Shown here: in pieces, positions 31,297-39,630 of the stretch | How positions within the stretch are numbered: position 1 is the first letter of the stretch | How the letters are laid out: every line of letters begins with the position of its first letter | Translations under genes and position numbers: made by a program | Assembly: GCA_016209205.1 (NCBI GenBank) | Contig: JACQWQ010000028.1 | Coordinates: 1 to 39,864 of the forward strand | DNA length: 39,864 nucleotides | Reading direction: 5' to 3' | From: Chloroflexota bacterium | GTDB taxonomy: Bacteria; Chloroflexota; Anaerolineae; UBA4142; SHND01 | The notes under the pieces: generated by a model | Seen by the model: only the letters and a program-made list of their open reading frames with translations | Told to the model about the DNA's origin: nothing | Databases searched by the model: none

Positions 31297-33137
31297 TCTA
31301 TGCTCACCTTTCGGTCATTTTTACTCATCCGCTCTCAATTAGTGCAGAGGGCGGAGCATACACCGCTTCAGGAATCTGCATCAATTGCAGAATACGGTGT
31401 TGGAGTGGTGTGAGTGTCGTGACAGCGTACCAAACGGCGCTCCCACTGTCATGGCGGTAGAGGGTAAGGTCGTGGAAGGCTTTCAACACGCGTTCCGCCG
31501 TGGGTTGGGCTGTTGTGCGGTTCGGATTGCCCGAATACAAGCCCTTGAGGGTTTCGCCGGAACGCGCAAGCTCGCGACGCACGACAAACTCTATCAGCGT
31601 CAAGGCACGCAACGCAATCCCGAGCAACAACAACAAGCCACGAATGCGGTGCTCGTCTTTCAAAAACAACGGCGTGAGCGCCAAGAGCCCGCTTTTCAAA
31701 CGGTGAAACCCATGTTCCGGTTGCCATTCTTGCCGATAACAATTGACGGCGTCTGCCAAACTCAGGTGCGGCGCGGGCGTGTTCGTGACATAGATGCGCC
31801 AGCCCGCCAAGCGTTTGAACTGTCGGAGAGCCGCCTGGCGCCGTTTGCTTTTGACTTTCCACGTGTGGGTCTCGATCACCTGGCTGGGTCGGTTGGGACC
31901 GGGGCGTCCACTCCCGATATAACGTTTTTTTCGCTCGATGTGTTCAAGGTAACTGATTTCCAGATAGTCCGTGACAGCATGGCGCATCAAAAGGGCTTGA
32001 ACCCGTTTTTCCAAATCCACTTGGGTGCTGCTCGGCTTCAAGGCACGCAAGGCGCTTTCGGCTTTGGTCAGGCGCGCGTGCAGCCCCGCCTGCTGGCGTT
32101 TGGCATGGGACACACTTTGGACGACCAACCGCCGCTCGCACCACGTCACGCGGGCCGACGTATCCGGGTTTTGCCACGCACATTCCACTGGAACTTCAAA
32201 GCCTTTCCCAACGGGGGCTTCCCCAGGGGCTTGTTTGGGCAAACGAATGGGGCGTGGCACACTAGGCGGGTTGAGCACCCACGTGTTCAACTCGGTCGGC
32301 GTGTCGCCCGTGAGCGGCAAGGGGGTCAGATAAAAACCACCGCCAGAGTGAATTTGCGCCCGATTGGCCAGACTCGCCAACTTGCAATCGCCCACCGTCA
32401 GAAAGTCCGTGCGCCCCAGCACCGCCACGAAACGTTCCCACATGGGGAGATACTGCGGATCGTCCGCTTGTTCGCCCGACACCACCGCCGTCGCCAAGGG
32501 AATCCCAACGGGGTCGAGCGTCCCCAACACCTGCTTGAACTGGCGCAAGTCCGGGCGATGGTCTTTGCTATACCCAAACTGCATCAACCCGCCTGCGGTC
32601 TTGGGGCGATGATGCACCGACACGGTGGTCATATCAATCCGCGTCGTCTCGGTGGGCAAGGCGTAGGCGTACAGGAGGTGTTGTCCCAGTGCGAGTTCAA
32701 TCTGCGTTTCAGGATGAGTCTGCTCATCCCCCAACCGACTCAACAACAGCGCCAAGCGGTCATCCGTAAAATCGGCTGCCCGCACGGGTTTGCCCAGAGC
32801 CTGGCTCAGACTTTCGAGATGTTTGCCTGCCCATTCTTGCATCGGGTTCAGGAAATGGGTGCAACACATCAGCACGTAGGCGACAAAGACCAAGGCCACT
32901 TCGCCATAACTCAAGCCTTCCCAGTTGCCATGCGGTGTTCCCAACACACGGTCAATGATCACGTCAACTTGCATGCGCTTGAGCCAAGCGATGAGCAAAG
33001 GCAACTCATCGATACGTTCCGAAGTGATTCTGGGTTGCGCCACTTGTTCGCTCCGTTAATCAGGTTGAGGGACAAGATACATACGACTGCGATAATTCGC
33101 AAACACGGTCGCCAAATGACCGAAAGGTGAGTCTATG
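31297..33137. mobile_element. IS1634-type insertion sequence with 6-bp target duplication
   Basis: The element spans 31303-33131 (1829 bp). Terminal inverted repeats are perfect over 18 bp (CTCACCTTTCGGTCATTT at 31303-31320 and its complement at 33114-33131). TCTATG is duplicated at 31297-31302 and 33132-33137. It carries a single intact transposase gene on the minus strand. The right-hand duplication contains the ATG of the PhoD-like gene. Confidence 0.95.
31325..33043 (-). CDS. IS1634-family transposase
   Basis: The 572-aa protein begins with the DUF4277 module (RITSERIDELPLLIAWLKRM, IIDRVLGTPHGNWEGLSYGE). A DDE transposase core follows: TRIDMTTVSVHH (first Asp), LTVGDCKLASLANRAQI (second Asp) and YRQEWQPEHGFHRLKSG (Glu). 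LFLKDEHRIRGLLLLLGIAL is typical of IS4-superfamily enzymes. It is full length and uninterrupted, so the copy may be active. It starts about 70 bases inside the right terminal repeat. Confidence 0.94.
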   Translation of the reverse strand: MAQPRITSERIDELPLLIAWLKRMQVDVIIDRVLGTPHGNWEGLSYGEVALVFVAYVLMCCTHFLNPMQEWAGKHLESLSQALGKPVRAADFTDDRLALLLSRLGDEQTHPETQIELALGQHLLYAYALPTETTRIDMTTVSVHHRPKTAGGLMQFGYSKDHRPDLRQFKQVLGTLDPVGIPLATAVVSGEQADDPQYLPMWERFVAVLGRTDFLTVGDCKLASLANRAQIHSGGGFYLTPLPLTGDTPTELNTWVLNPPSVPRPIRLPKQAPGEAPVGKGFEVPVECAWQNPDTSARVTWCERRLVVQSVSHAKRQQAGLHARLTKAESALRALKPSSTQVDLEKRVQALLMRHAVTDYLEISYLEHIERKKRYIGSGRPGPNRPSQVIETHTWKVKSKRRQAALRQFKRLAGWRIYVTNTPAPHLSLADAVNCYRQEWQPEHGFHRLKSGLLALTPLFLKDEHRIRGLLLLLGIALRALTLIEFVVRRELARSGETLKGLYSGNPNRTTAQPTAERVLKAFHDLTLYRHDSGSAVWYAVTTLTPLQHRILQLMQIPEAVYAPPSALIESG

Positions 33138-34484
33138 ACCATACTGTATTGGCGCGTGATAGGTCTTGTTTTGTTGTTCTGCCTGCTGGGTGGTTGCGCG
33201 TCAGCCACACCCGCTGCGATCACGTCTGTTTCTGCACTGGCAGCAGAGCCAGCGCACCTTACACACGGTCCCGTCATCGGCGCAGTGACACCAAACGCGG
33301 CGCGCGTTTTTGTGCGCACGGATCGCGCGGCGCAAGTCCAAATCATGTATTGGACAGACCCCAAGTTGGAGTTTGCCCTCTTGAGCGCGCCGCAGACAAC
33401 GACGCCTGAAGCCGATTGGACTGCACAGATACCGTTGACCGATTTGAAATCGTCAACCGTTTACTATTTAAATGTATTGGTGGACAACGTGCCGCAATCG
33501 GCTCAACCTTTGGCGCAATTTAAAACCTTTCCGCCTGAAGGCAGCTCGCAAGAGTTCACATTTGTGCACCTTACCGATTCATCGCTTATACCGAATCTCG
33601 AAGCCAAAAGTTTTGCCAATGCCGATGCCGCACATCCGGACTTTGTGATTCTCGGCGGCGATTTTCCGCATGGCAATCCTCAAACGTTGGAGGACAAGCG
33701 TGCCATATACAGAAAACTCTATGATCCGGCAACCAGCCCCAGTATCAGCGATTTTGTGAACCTGATTTTGCGGCATTACCCGATTGCGCATATATGGGAT
33801 GACCATGATTATGGAATGAACAATGGCGACAAGACTTATCCGCTCAAGCCAATGTCATTTCAGGTCTTGAAAGAGTATTATCCGCTCTATCCAGTTACAG
33901 AATATGGAGATTGGCAAAAATTTTCGTACGCTCAGGCAGATTTCTTTATGCTTGACTCGCGCAGCCAGCGCGATCCAAACAAAACGCCGGATGGTCCAGA
34001 CAAGTCTATGCTTGACGGCGACAATTTGGGTGCGCAAGGGCAATGGATCTGGCTGACCGAAGGATTGCGAAAATCCACAGCCGCCTGGAGATTTATTCTC
34101 ACGCCTGTCATCTTTAACACAACGACTAAGGGACTGGACGCGTGGCGTAGTTTCGGATACGAGCGCGAAAAATTGATTCGTTTTATCAAGGATAACCACA
34201 TCCGTGGTGTAATCTTGATTTCAGGCGACTTGCACGCGGGTGGAATTGACAACGGCACTCACTCGACCTTTCCTGAAATGGTGAATAACGGAGCTAACGG
34301 ACCCGGCTGTCTTAGTACATCTGGCACAGTCGGCAAATGGAGCGAAGGTTCGTATGGAGATAATAGTGGTGTGCCGTGCAACGGGTACGGCGTGATAACC
34401 GTGTTGACCAACCCGGACCGCGTGCTCCTGCAAGTCAAAGATAGTTTCGGACGCACGCGTGTTCAATACACGGTGCAGCAATAG
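33135..34484 (+). CDS. PhoD-like metallophosphatase, lipoprotein
   Basis: The 449-aa product has a lipoprotein signal (LVLLFCLLGGC, Cys21), a PhoD N-terminal beta-sandwich (GPVIGAVTPNAARVFVRTDR), and a metallophosphatase domain (VILGGDFPHGN, AHIWDDHDYGMNNGD, VILISGDLHAGG). It would release phosphate from phosphodiesters such as teichoic-acid-like polymers, or from alkyl phosphates, outside the membrane. The ATG lies in the IS target duplication: before insertion the gene started next to the MBOAT gene. AAAGGTGAG from the IS end now lies three to eight bases upstream and acts as a plausible ribosome site; the native promoter has been separated by 1.8 kb. Confidence 0.88.
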   Translation: MTILYWRVIGLVLLFCLLGGCASATPAAITSVSALAAEPAHLTHGPVIGAVTPNAARVFVRTDRAAQVQIMYWTDPKLEFALLSAPQTTTPEADWTAQIPLTDLKSSTVYYLNVLVDNVPQSAQPLAQFKTFPPEGSSQEFTFVHLTDSSLIPNLEAKSFANADAAHPDFVILGGDFPHGNPQTLEDKRAIYRKLYDPATSPSISDFVNLILRHYPIAHIWDDHDYGMNNGDKTYPLKPMSFQVLKEYYPLYPVTEYGDWQKFSYAQADFFMLDSRSQRDPNKTPDGPDKSMLDGDNLGAQGQWIWLTEGLRKSTAAWRFILTPVIFNTTTKGLDAWRSFGYEREKLIRFIKDNHIRGVILISGDLHAGGIDNGTHSTFPEMVNNGANGPGCLSTSGTVGKWSEGSYGDNSGVPCNGYGVITVLTNPDRVLLQVKDSFGRTRVQYTVQQ

Positions 34485-34508
34485 CAGGTATGACGAAAAG
34501 ATAAATTT

Positions 34509-36164
34509 ATGAACCGACGAGTACTCGTAATCGGGCTTGACGGCGCGACGTGGGATGTGTTGAATCCCTTGCTGCGCGACGGTGAAATGCCCCATCTGAA
34601 AAAATTGTTGGATCGCAGCGCGCAGGGCGTGCTGATGTCTTCGATTCCGCCTGTGACCGCTGCGGCGTGGACGTGTTTCTCGACCGGAAAAAATCCCGGC
34701 AAGCACGGACTCGTGGACTTTATTTATTTTCCCGAACACGGCTATCGCGTCACGATTGCCAATTCGACCACGCGCGAAGCCGCGACGCTGTGGAATTTGT
34801 TGAGCGACCGCGATCTGCGTGTCGGCGTGGTCAGCGTGCCGATGACGTATCCGCCCGAGCCAGTCAACGGCGTGATGGTCACGGACATGATGACGCCGAA
34901 CGCGAACGTCCAGTACACGTATCCGCCCGAACTCAAACAAGAATTGTTGGACAAGGTGGGTCCGTTCGTCATTACGCCGGGTGAAGGCGAGAATCCGAGC
35001 GAACCGCTGACGTATCTCGATAAAGTGCGGCAAGATGTAAAGGGTTCCGCCGATTATGCGTTGTACCTTTTGAAAAAGGAACCGTACAGCTTTTTCATGT
35101 ACGTCTTTGGCATCGTGGATATTTTGCAACACCAATTCTGGTATTTGATCGAAGCCGACCCGAAAAATCTGAACGAACAGGACCGCGCGCTGCGCGATAA
35201 AGTGGTGGACATTTTCACCGAAGTGGATAACGGCGTCGGCGAAATGGTGAAAAGCGCGGATGACGAAACGACCATCGTGTTGATGTCCGATCATGGTTTC
35301 GGTCCGATGAAGGGGTTCATGCACGTCAACAACTTTTTGCTCGACCAGGGCTATCTGGTGTTGAAAAGCGGCGGCATGAGCGCCATCAAACGCGCGCTGT
35401 TTCGTGCGGGTTTAACCCCGCAAAACGTGCACCTTACACTCAAAGCATTGAAACTCGACCTGCGCCGCAAAGTCAATCGCGGGCGCGCGTATGGCATGTT
35501 GCGTCGTTTCTTTTTGTCGTTCGACGATGTGGATTGGACCAAGACGCGCGCGTTCGCGTTGGGACACATCGGGCAAATTTACATCAACCTCAAAGGGCGC
35601 CAACCCAGCGGCATCGTCGCGCCGGGCGCGGACTATGAAAAACTGCGCGACGAAATTCGCGCCGAATTGTTAAAATTGAAACATCCCGCGACGGGCGAGC
35701 AACTCATCGCGCGCGTCTTGAACCGCGAAGAAATTTATCACGGCGATCTGTTGGACAATACGCCCGATTTGCTTTTGCTCCCCGCCGATTTCAAATATGT
35801 CGCGTTCGGCGAATCGGAATTCGCGTCCAACAAACTGGTCGGTCCCACGCTCGGTCACACAGGGCATCACCGCCTCGAAGGCATCGGCGCGCTGATCGGT
35901 CCGCACGTGCAGGTCGGCGCGCAAATTCAAAACGCGTCGCTCGTGGATCTCGCGCCGACGATTTTGTATGCGCTCGGTCTGCCGATTCCGCCCGATATGG
36001 ACGGACGCGTCTTGACCGAAGCGTTCACATCCGAATTTGTGAATCAAACCGCGTTGAATTACGACACCGCGAATGCCGTGCGCACCGATTTCGGCGGCAC
36101 GTATTCGGACGACGAAGAAGAACAAGTCATTCAACGGCTGGCGGATTTGGGGTACGTGTCATAA
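34509..36164 (+). CDS. Alkaline-phosphatase-superfamily phosphodiesterase-like protein (paralogue 4)
   Basis: The 551-aa protein resembles paralogue 3 most closely. It has Asp11 (VLVIGLDGATWD), Thr50 in IPPVTAAAWTCFSTGKNPGK, VDILQHQFWYLIE, TIVLMSDHGFGPMKGFMH and TGHHRLEG. It ends TYSDDEEEQVIQRLADLGYVS, a divergent form of the family tail. It starts 24 bases after the PhoD-like gene and is followed at once by a perfect 23-bp inverted word repeat. Two phosphatase-fold genes side by side, plus three paralogues in 36 kb, indicate local expansion. Substrate not predictable. Confidence 0.87.
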   Translation: MNRRVLVIGLDGATWDVLNPLLRDGEMPHLKKLLDRSAQGVLMSSIPPVTAAAWTCFSTGKNPGKHGLVDFIYFPEHGYRVTIANSTTREAATLWNLLSDRDLRVGVVSVPMTYPPEPVNGVMVTDMMTPNANVQYTYPPELKQELLDKVGPFVITPGEGENPSEPLTYLDKVRQDVKGSADYALYLLKKEPYSFFMYVFGIVDILQHQFWYLIEADPKNLNEQDRALRDKVVDIFTEVDNGVGEMVKSADDETTIVLMSDHGFGPMKGFMHVNNFLLDQGYLVLKSGGMSAIKRALFRAGLTPQNVHLTLKALKLDLRRKVNRGRAYGMLRRFFLSFDDVDWTKTRAFALGHIGQIYINLKGRQPSGIVAPGADYEKLRDEIRAELLKLKHPATGEQLIARVLNREEIYHGDLLDNTPDLLLLPADFKYVAFGESEFASNKLVGPTLGHTGHHRLEGIGALIGPHVQVGAQIQNASLVDLAPTILYALGLPIPPDMDGRVLTEAFTSEFVNQTALNYDTANAVRTDFGGTYSDDEEEQVIQRLADLGYVS

Positions 36165-36169
36165 GGCAA

Positions 36170-36222
36170 GTGACGAGTGACGGGTGACGAGGACAGGCGC
36201 CTCGTCACCCGTCACTCGTCAC
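36170..36222. repeat. Perfect 23-bp inverted repeat built of GTGACGG words
   Basis: Arms 36170-36192 and 36200-36222 are exact complements with a 7-nt loop. Each arm is three heptamer-like units (GTGACGA, GTGACGG, GTGACGA). It starts three bases after an AP-gene stop and lies just before the next gene. Confidence 0.93.
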
Positions 36223-36245
36223 CCGTCACCTTTATCAAGAATTTG

Positions 36246-37682
36246 ATGGGCGCGCTGCGTTGGTCGTTGGTCGCATTGCTTTTGGTTGCATTTTTCGTGC
36301 GGCTAATGTGGTTTATCCCCTTTCCCGACATTCCCCCGAAATTTGATCAAGGCGCGTTTTTGCGAGAGAGCCGTGTGCTTTTGGAACGCGGTTTTGCCAA
36401 ATGGAAATACGACGAACGCGCGCCGGGGTACATCCTCTTTCTCGCCGCGAACCTGCAATGGAGCGGTGACGCTGCACTCGCCGTGATTCGCGTCTCCCAA
36501 AGTTTGTTGAGCGTGGCGACGGTGGCAGCCGTTTTTGCCCTCACGCGCCTGCTCTTGGGACATCACCCAAGAACACAAAACTCCCCTCGCCCAGTGGGAG
36601 AGGGGTCGGGGGTGAGGTCCATCTCCCCTCGCCCAGTGGGAGAGGGGTCGGGGGTGAGGTCTATCTCCCCTCGCCCAGTGGGAGAGGGGCTGGGGGTGAG
36701 GTGGATTGCCCTGCTTGCCGCTGGTCTCGCGGCGTTCTATCCTGACTATATCTTCTACAGCCAGCTCTTGTGGTCCGAAACACTTTTTGTTTTTCTAACG
36801 ACCTTGGGCTTGGTTTTGCTGCTGCGCGGTTATCGCACCCGAACGGATTGGCGGTGGTTTTTGGCAAGCGGTGTGTGCTTTGGCAGCGCGCTGTTGACGC
36901 GCGAAGTGCTGCTGGCATTCGTACTCTTGTGCATTCCGCTGTGGTTGTGGCTCGCGTTAGATTTGAAACGCCGCGCGCGCGTGCAGCTGATCTTGGTGTT
37001 TGGCATCGGCGTCGCGTCGCTGCTCGCGCCGTGGACGCTGCGCAATGTTGTGCAGGGGAACGGATTAGAACTGATTTCGTGGCAAGGAGGGCGCGATTTT
37101 TGGAAATACAACGCGCGCCTGTTGCGCGCGCCTCTGCGTAACAAAGCGATGATGACAGTATTGCGTCAAGAACCGAACGGCGCTGCCAGCAACGGGCGCG
37201 GCTATCGCGAAGGGATGGCGTTAATTTTGCGCCAGCCGCTCCAATGGCTCTTGGCGAAAACATACAATACCGCGCAGTCGTGGCGCGACGTGGATTCAGT
37301 GGCGTTGAATGCCGCGTGGCGTCTCGGTTTTATTACGCGCGCCGCGCAAAAACGCCTCTCTCCTTACTTGGACGCGGCTGGCGCGTTGTGGATCATCTTT
37401 ACCGTGATTGGTTTCGTTTACTATCGCGACGCGCGGGTCAAACTCCTGTTCGGCTTGTTCGTTTTGGCGTCGCTGCTTGCCTTTTTTGCCATCCACTATA
37501 TTGCGCGTTTTCGGCTGGGACTCGCCGCGCCGCTTTTTCCTTTGACGGCGTACGGGATCGCGGCAAGCGTCGGCGGAGCACGAGCATTTCTCCAAACCAG
37601 ACGCATTGCCGATCGGCGGCGGCTCGCATTGACGCTGTGCCTATTATTTTTATTGGGCGCAGCTTGGCTGCCTATCCGATGA
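36246..37682 (+). CDS. GT-C/ArnT-like membrane glycosyltransferase with in-frame repeat
   Basis: The 478-aa polytopic protein starts at ATG 36246 (MGALRWSLVALLL); longer readings begin in the inverted repeat. PPKFDQGAFLRESRVLLERG holds the first-loop Asp of GT39/PMT-like enzymes. YILFLAANLQWSG, YPDYIFYSQLLWSETLFVFL (the usual P-x-x-x-x-x-S-x-x-x-SE segment) and RTDWRWFLASGVCFGSALLTRE follow. Such enzymes move sugars from polyprenyl phosphate outside the membrane. Residues about 112-153 are three 14-aa copies of an SPRPVGEGSGVRSI-type repeat encoded by intergenic-style repetitive DNA, placed in the loop between two helices. Confidence 0.8.
   Translation: MGALRWSLVALLLVAFFVRLMWFIPFPDIPPKFDQGAFLRESRVLLERGFAKWKYDERAPGYILFLAANLQWSGDAALAVIRVSQSLLSVATVAAVFALTRLLLGHHPRTQNSPRPVGEGSGVRSISPRPVGEGSGVRSISPRPVGEGLGVRWIALLAAGLAAFYPDYIFYSQLLWSETLFVFLTTLGLVLLLRGYRTRTDWRWFLASGVCFGSALLTREVLLAFVLLCIPLWLWLALDLKRRARVQLILVFGIGVASLLAPWTLRNVVQGNGLELISWQGGRDFWKYNARLLRAPLRNKAMMTVLRQEPNGAASNGRGYREGMALILRQPLQWLLAKTYNTAQSWRDVDSVALNAAWRLGFITRAAQKRLSPYLDAAGALWIIFTVIGFVYYRDARVKLLFGLFVLASLLAFFAIHYIARFRLGLAAPLFPLTAYGIAASVGGARAFLQTRRIADRRRLALTLCLLFLLGAAWLPIR
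36581..36706. repeat. Three tandem 42-bp repeats inside a coding region
   Basis: Units at 36581-36622, 36623-36664 and 36665-36706 differ at only a few bases and are exact multiples of three, keeping the frame open. The unit contains CTCCCCTCGCCC ... GAGGGG complementarity and resembles a repeat widely seen between bacterial genes. Confidence 0.95.
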
Positions 37683-37691
37683 AATGTTTGG

Positions 37692-37890
37692 ACAAAAGCA
37701 AAGATTTTCCCACCGCGAATCTGCGCGAATCTCTCAGTGCTTCGTGCGATGAAGGCGATGGGAATACATCGCACATCGCCACAAGTTCTGCGCGAATGAA
37801 AATAGAGATTCGCGTAGATTGGTGTAGACCTGTCCTGAAGCATTGAAGGATTCGCGGTTTCCAATTTGGTTTCGGCTTGTCCGAGTTAGG
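37692..37890. repeat. CGCGAATC hairpin element, copy 3, inverted and interrupted
   Basis: Read on the minus strand, it starts CCTAACTCGG, AGCCGAAACCAAAT, GAAACCGCGAATCC and ends CGCGGTGGGAAAATCTTTG, the same ends as copy 2. The middle holds extra DNA including a GCGATG ... CATCGC palindrome (about 37745-37790) like the one inside the 1006-aa membrane protein gene. Confidence 0.82.
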
Positions 37891-37901
37891 ATGACATAGC
37901 A

Positions 37902-39461
37902 GTGTTTTCGACGCTGACGTACAAAGCAGCCCGCGCAACGCGTACACCATGGACCGAATCGGTGTTGTTTGCGTTGTGTGCGCTCGTCGCCCTGCTGGTC
38001 TTTGCCCAATACGATTTGCTCCACGCCCCGCTCTTGCACGACATGTCTCTGCAAATGTATTCCGCGCAGTTGATCGCACGCGGGCTGCCGCCGTACGTGA
38101 TGGTGGGTTTGGTGAAAACGCCGCTGACCGGCATCGCCGGAGCGGGCATGATTCTCGTCGGCAATCTGTTCGGCGTTTGGGACGTGCTGGCAGTGCGCTT
38201 TGGGTTTTGGGTGTTGATGGGCTTGGGTGCGGGGGGAATGTATTTGTGGGCACGCGCGCTGTTCGCTTCGCGTTGGGCAGGCGTCCTGTCCGCGCTGACG
38301 TTGATCAGTTTCTCACTCATCGGCTCGAACGCGGTTTTGGGTCCGCAGCCCAAGACCTTGGTGATGGTCACTGCGATTTACACCTTGTATTTTGTCGCGC
38401 GCGCCAACTGGTTTTGGGCGGGCGTTATGGCGGCGCTCGCTTTTTTGACGTGGCAGCCCGCGGCGATCTTGCTTGGCATTGTGTGGCTCATGCCGCTCTT
38501 GGACGCCGATGGAAAACGTTTGCCCGCGTTGGCACGCGCGATAGGTGGCGTCACGCTGCCGATTTTATTGCTCGTCGTCTATCTGCTCGCGCAACAAGCG
38601 TTGTCCGCCGCGCTCCAAGATACGTTCGGGGCGAATCTGGCGTATTTGCGTAATTCGGACGCGCAGCTGCCGCTGACCGCGCGTTTGCTCGACAATATGG
38701 CACGATTGGGGCTGCGCCTGCGCGCCCCCGGCTGTTTTGATAACAACATCGTGGCGGGGGCAGGACTTGGCGGGGTTGTGGCAATCGCGGCGCTGGCTGT
38801 GCTTAAAGCCGAGCCGCGCGCGTTCTTGTCCCGACGCGTGCTGCCCGTGTTTTTGTATACGCTGTTGTTCGTCGGCTTTACGTTGGTAGATTTTCAAGTC
38901 TGTAATGATTTGATGCCCTTGGCGCCGGTTCTCGCGCTGGGCATCGGTATATGGACAATGCTGCTATTGAAATGGCTCGCATCGCGTTTGCCCGCCAATG
39001 CGACGGCGCGCGTCGGCGCAGCATATTTGAGTGTTGTGCTTTATTTTCTAGCGACGAGCGGACCGGTCTGGGCTGTCCCACCGTCGCAAAGCATTCGCTT
39101 GGACGATCAGCTGACAGAAGTGCAAAAAATCGGCGCGCGGCTCGCGCCAGACGATCAAGTGCAGCAATTGGGCGATGCGCTCGTGCTCGTGTTTTTGAAA
39201 AAACAAAATCCGACCAAGCTGATTTTCTTTGGACCCAAAACCGGCACCGGCATCTTGCAGCAAATTCCGGGCGGCATTGGAACCGTCATCCGACAGTTGG
39301 AGGACGCGCCGCCGCGTCTCATTACCTTTTCACACTTTCAAGAGTCGGAATGGTCCCAAGAATTTTTGCGCTGGGTCGAGACGCACTATACGCGGACAAA
39401 CAGTTACGAGTTATTTCCGGGCAAAAATTCTTTGCTTTGGATTTATGTGCGCAAAGAATAG
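37902..39461 (+). CDS. Polytopic membrane protein, GT-C-like
   Basis: The 519-aa protein has about ten membrane helices. An early loop reads HDMSLQMYSAQLIARGLPPYV, with the Asp and the RGLPPY motif seen in membrane glycosyltransferases of the PMT/GT-C fold. The last 110 residues are soluble (QLTEVQKIGARLAPDDQVQQ, LFPGKNSLLWIYVRKE). A GTG at 37902 is the best start, with AGGA about 11 bases upstream. It lies between a hairpin element and the flippase-like gene. No enzyme subfamily is recognised with confidence; a role in surface sugar transfer is inferred from the neighbours. Confidence 0.7.
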   Translation: MFSTLTYKAARATRTPWTESVLFALCALVALLVFAQYDLLHAPLLHDMSLQMYSAQLIARGLPPYVMVGLVKTPLTGIAGAGMILVGNLFGVWDVLAVRFGFWVLMGLGAGGMYLWARALFASRWAGVLSALTLISFSLIGSNAVLGPQPKTLVMVTAIYTLYFVARANWFWAGVMAALAFLTWQPAAILLGIVWLMPLLDADGKRLPALARAIGGVTLPILLLVVYLLAQQALSAALQDTFGANLAYLRNSDAQLPLTARLLDNMARLGLRLRAPGCFDNNIVAGAGLGGVVAIAALAVLKAEPRAFLSRRVLPVFLYTLLFVGFTLVDFQVCNDLMPLAPVLALGIGIWTMLLLKWLASRLPANATARVGAAYLSVVLYFLATSGPVWAVPPSQSIRLDDQLTEVQKIGARLAPDDQVQQLGDALVLVFLKKQNPTKLIFFGPKTGTGILQQIPGGIGTVIRQLEDAPPRLITFSHFQESEWSQEFLRWVETHYTRTNSYELFPGKNSLLWIYVRKE

Positions 39462-39529
39462 CGGCGCTATGACACGACGGCGCGATTTGTGAATCCGACG
39501 AACGAGCATAGAATCAGGTGCGCTGTAAA

Positions 39530-39608
39530 CGTGTAGACAGGTGCATAGGTAAACAAGTAAGCGAGTACACAGGTAGACAAGTAAACAAGTATAAAGTTAC
39601 CTCTCTAC
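39530..39608. repeat. Octamer word repeat upstream of the last gene
   Basis: ACAGGTAG/ACAAGTAA/GCGAGTAC-type octamers run for nearly 80 bp and end in a short inverse part (TTACCTCTCTACCTGG). The block lies 20-100 bases before the ATG at 39631. Confidence 0.85.
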
Positions 39609-39630
39609 CTGGTTCCCCGTCTTTTCATCC

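Noticed and set aside
31385..33130. 581-codon plus-strand frame opposite the transposase
   Set aside because: Antisense to an intact DDE transposase and running into its terminal repeat; composition is that of a reversed gene.
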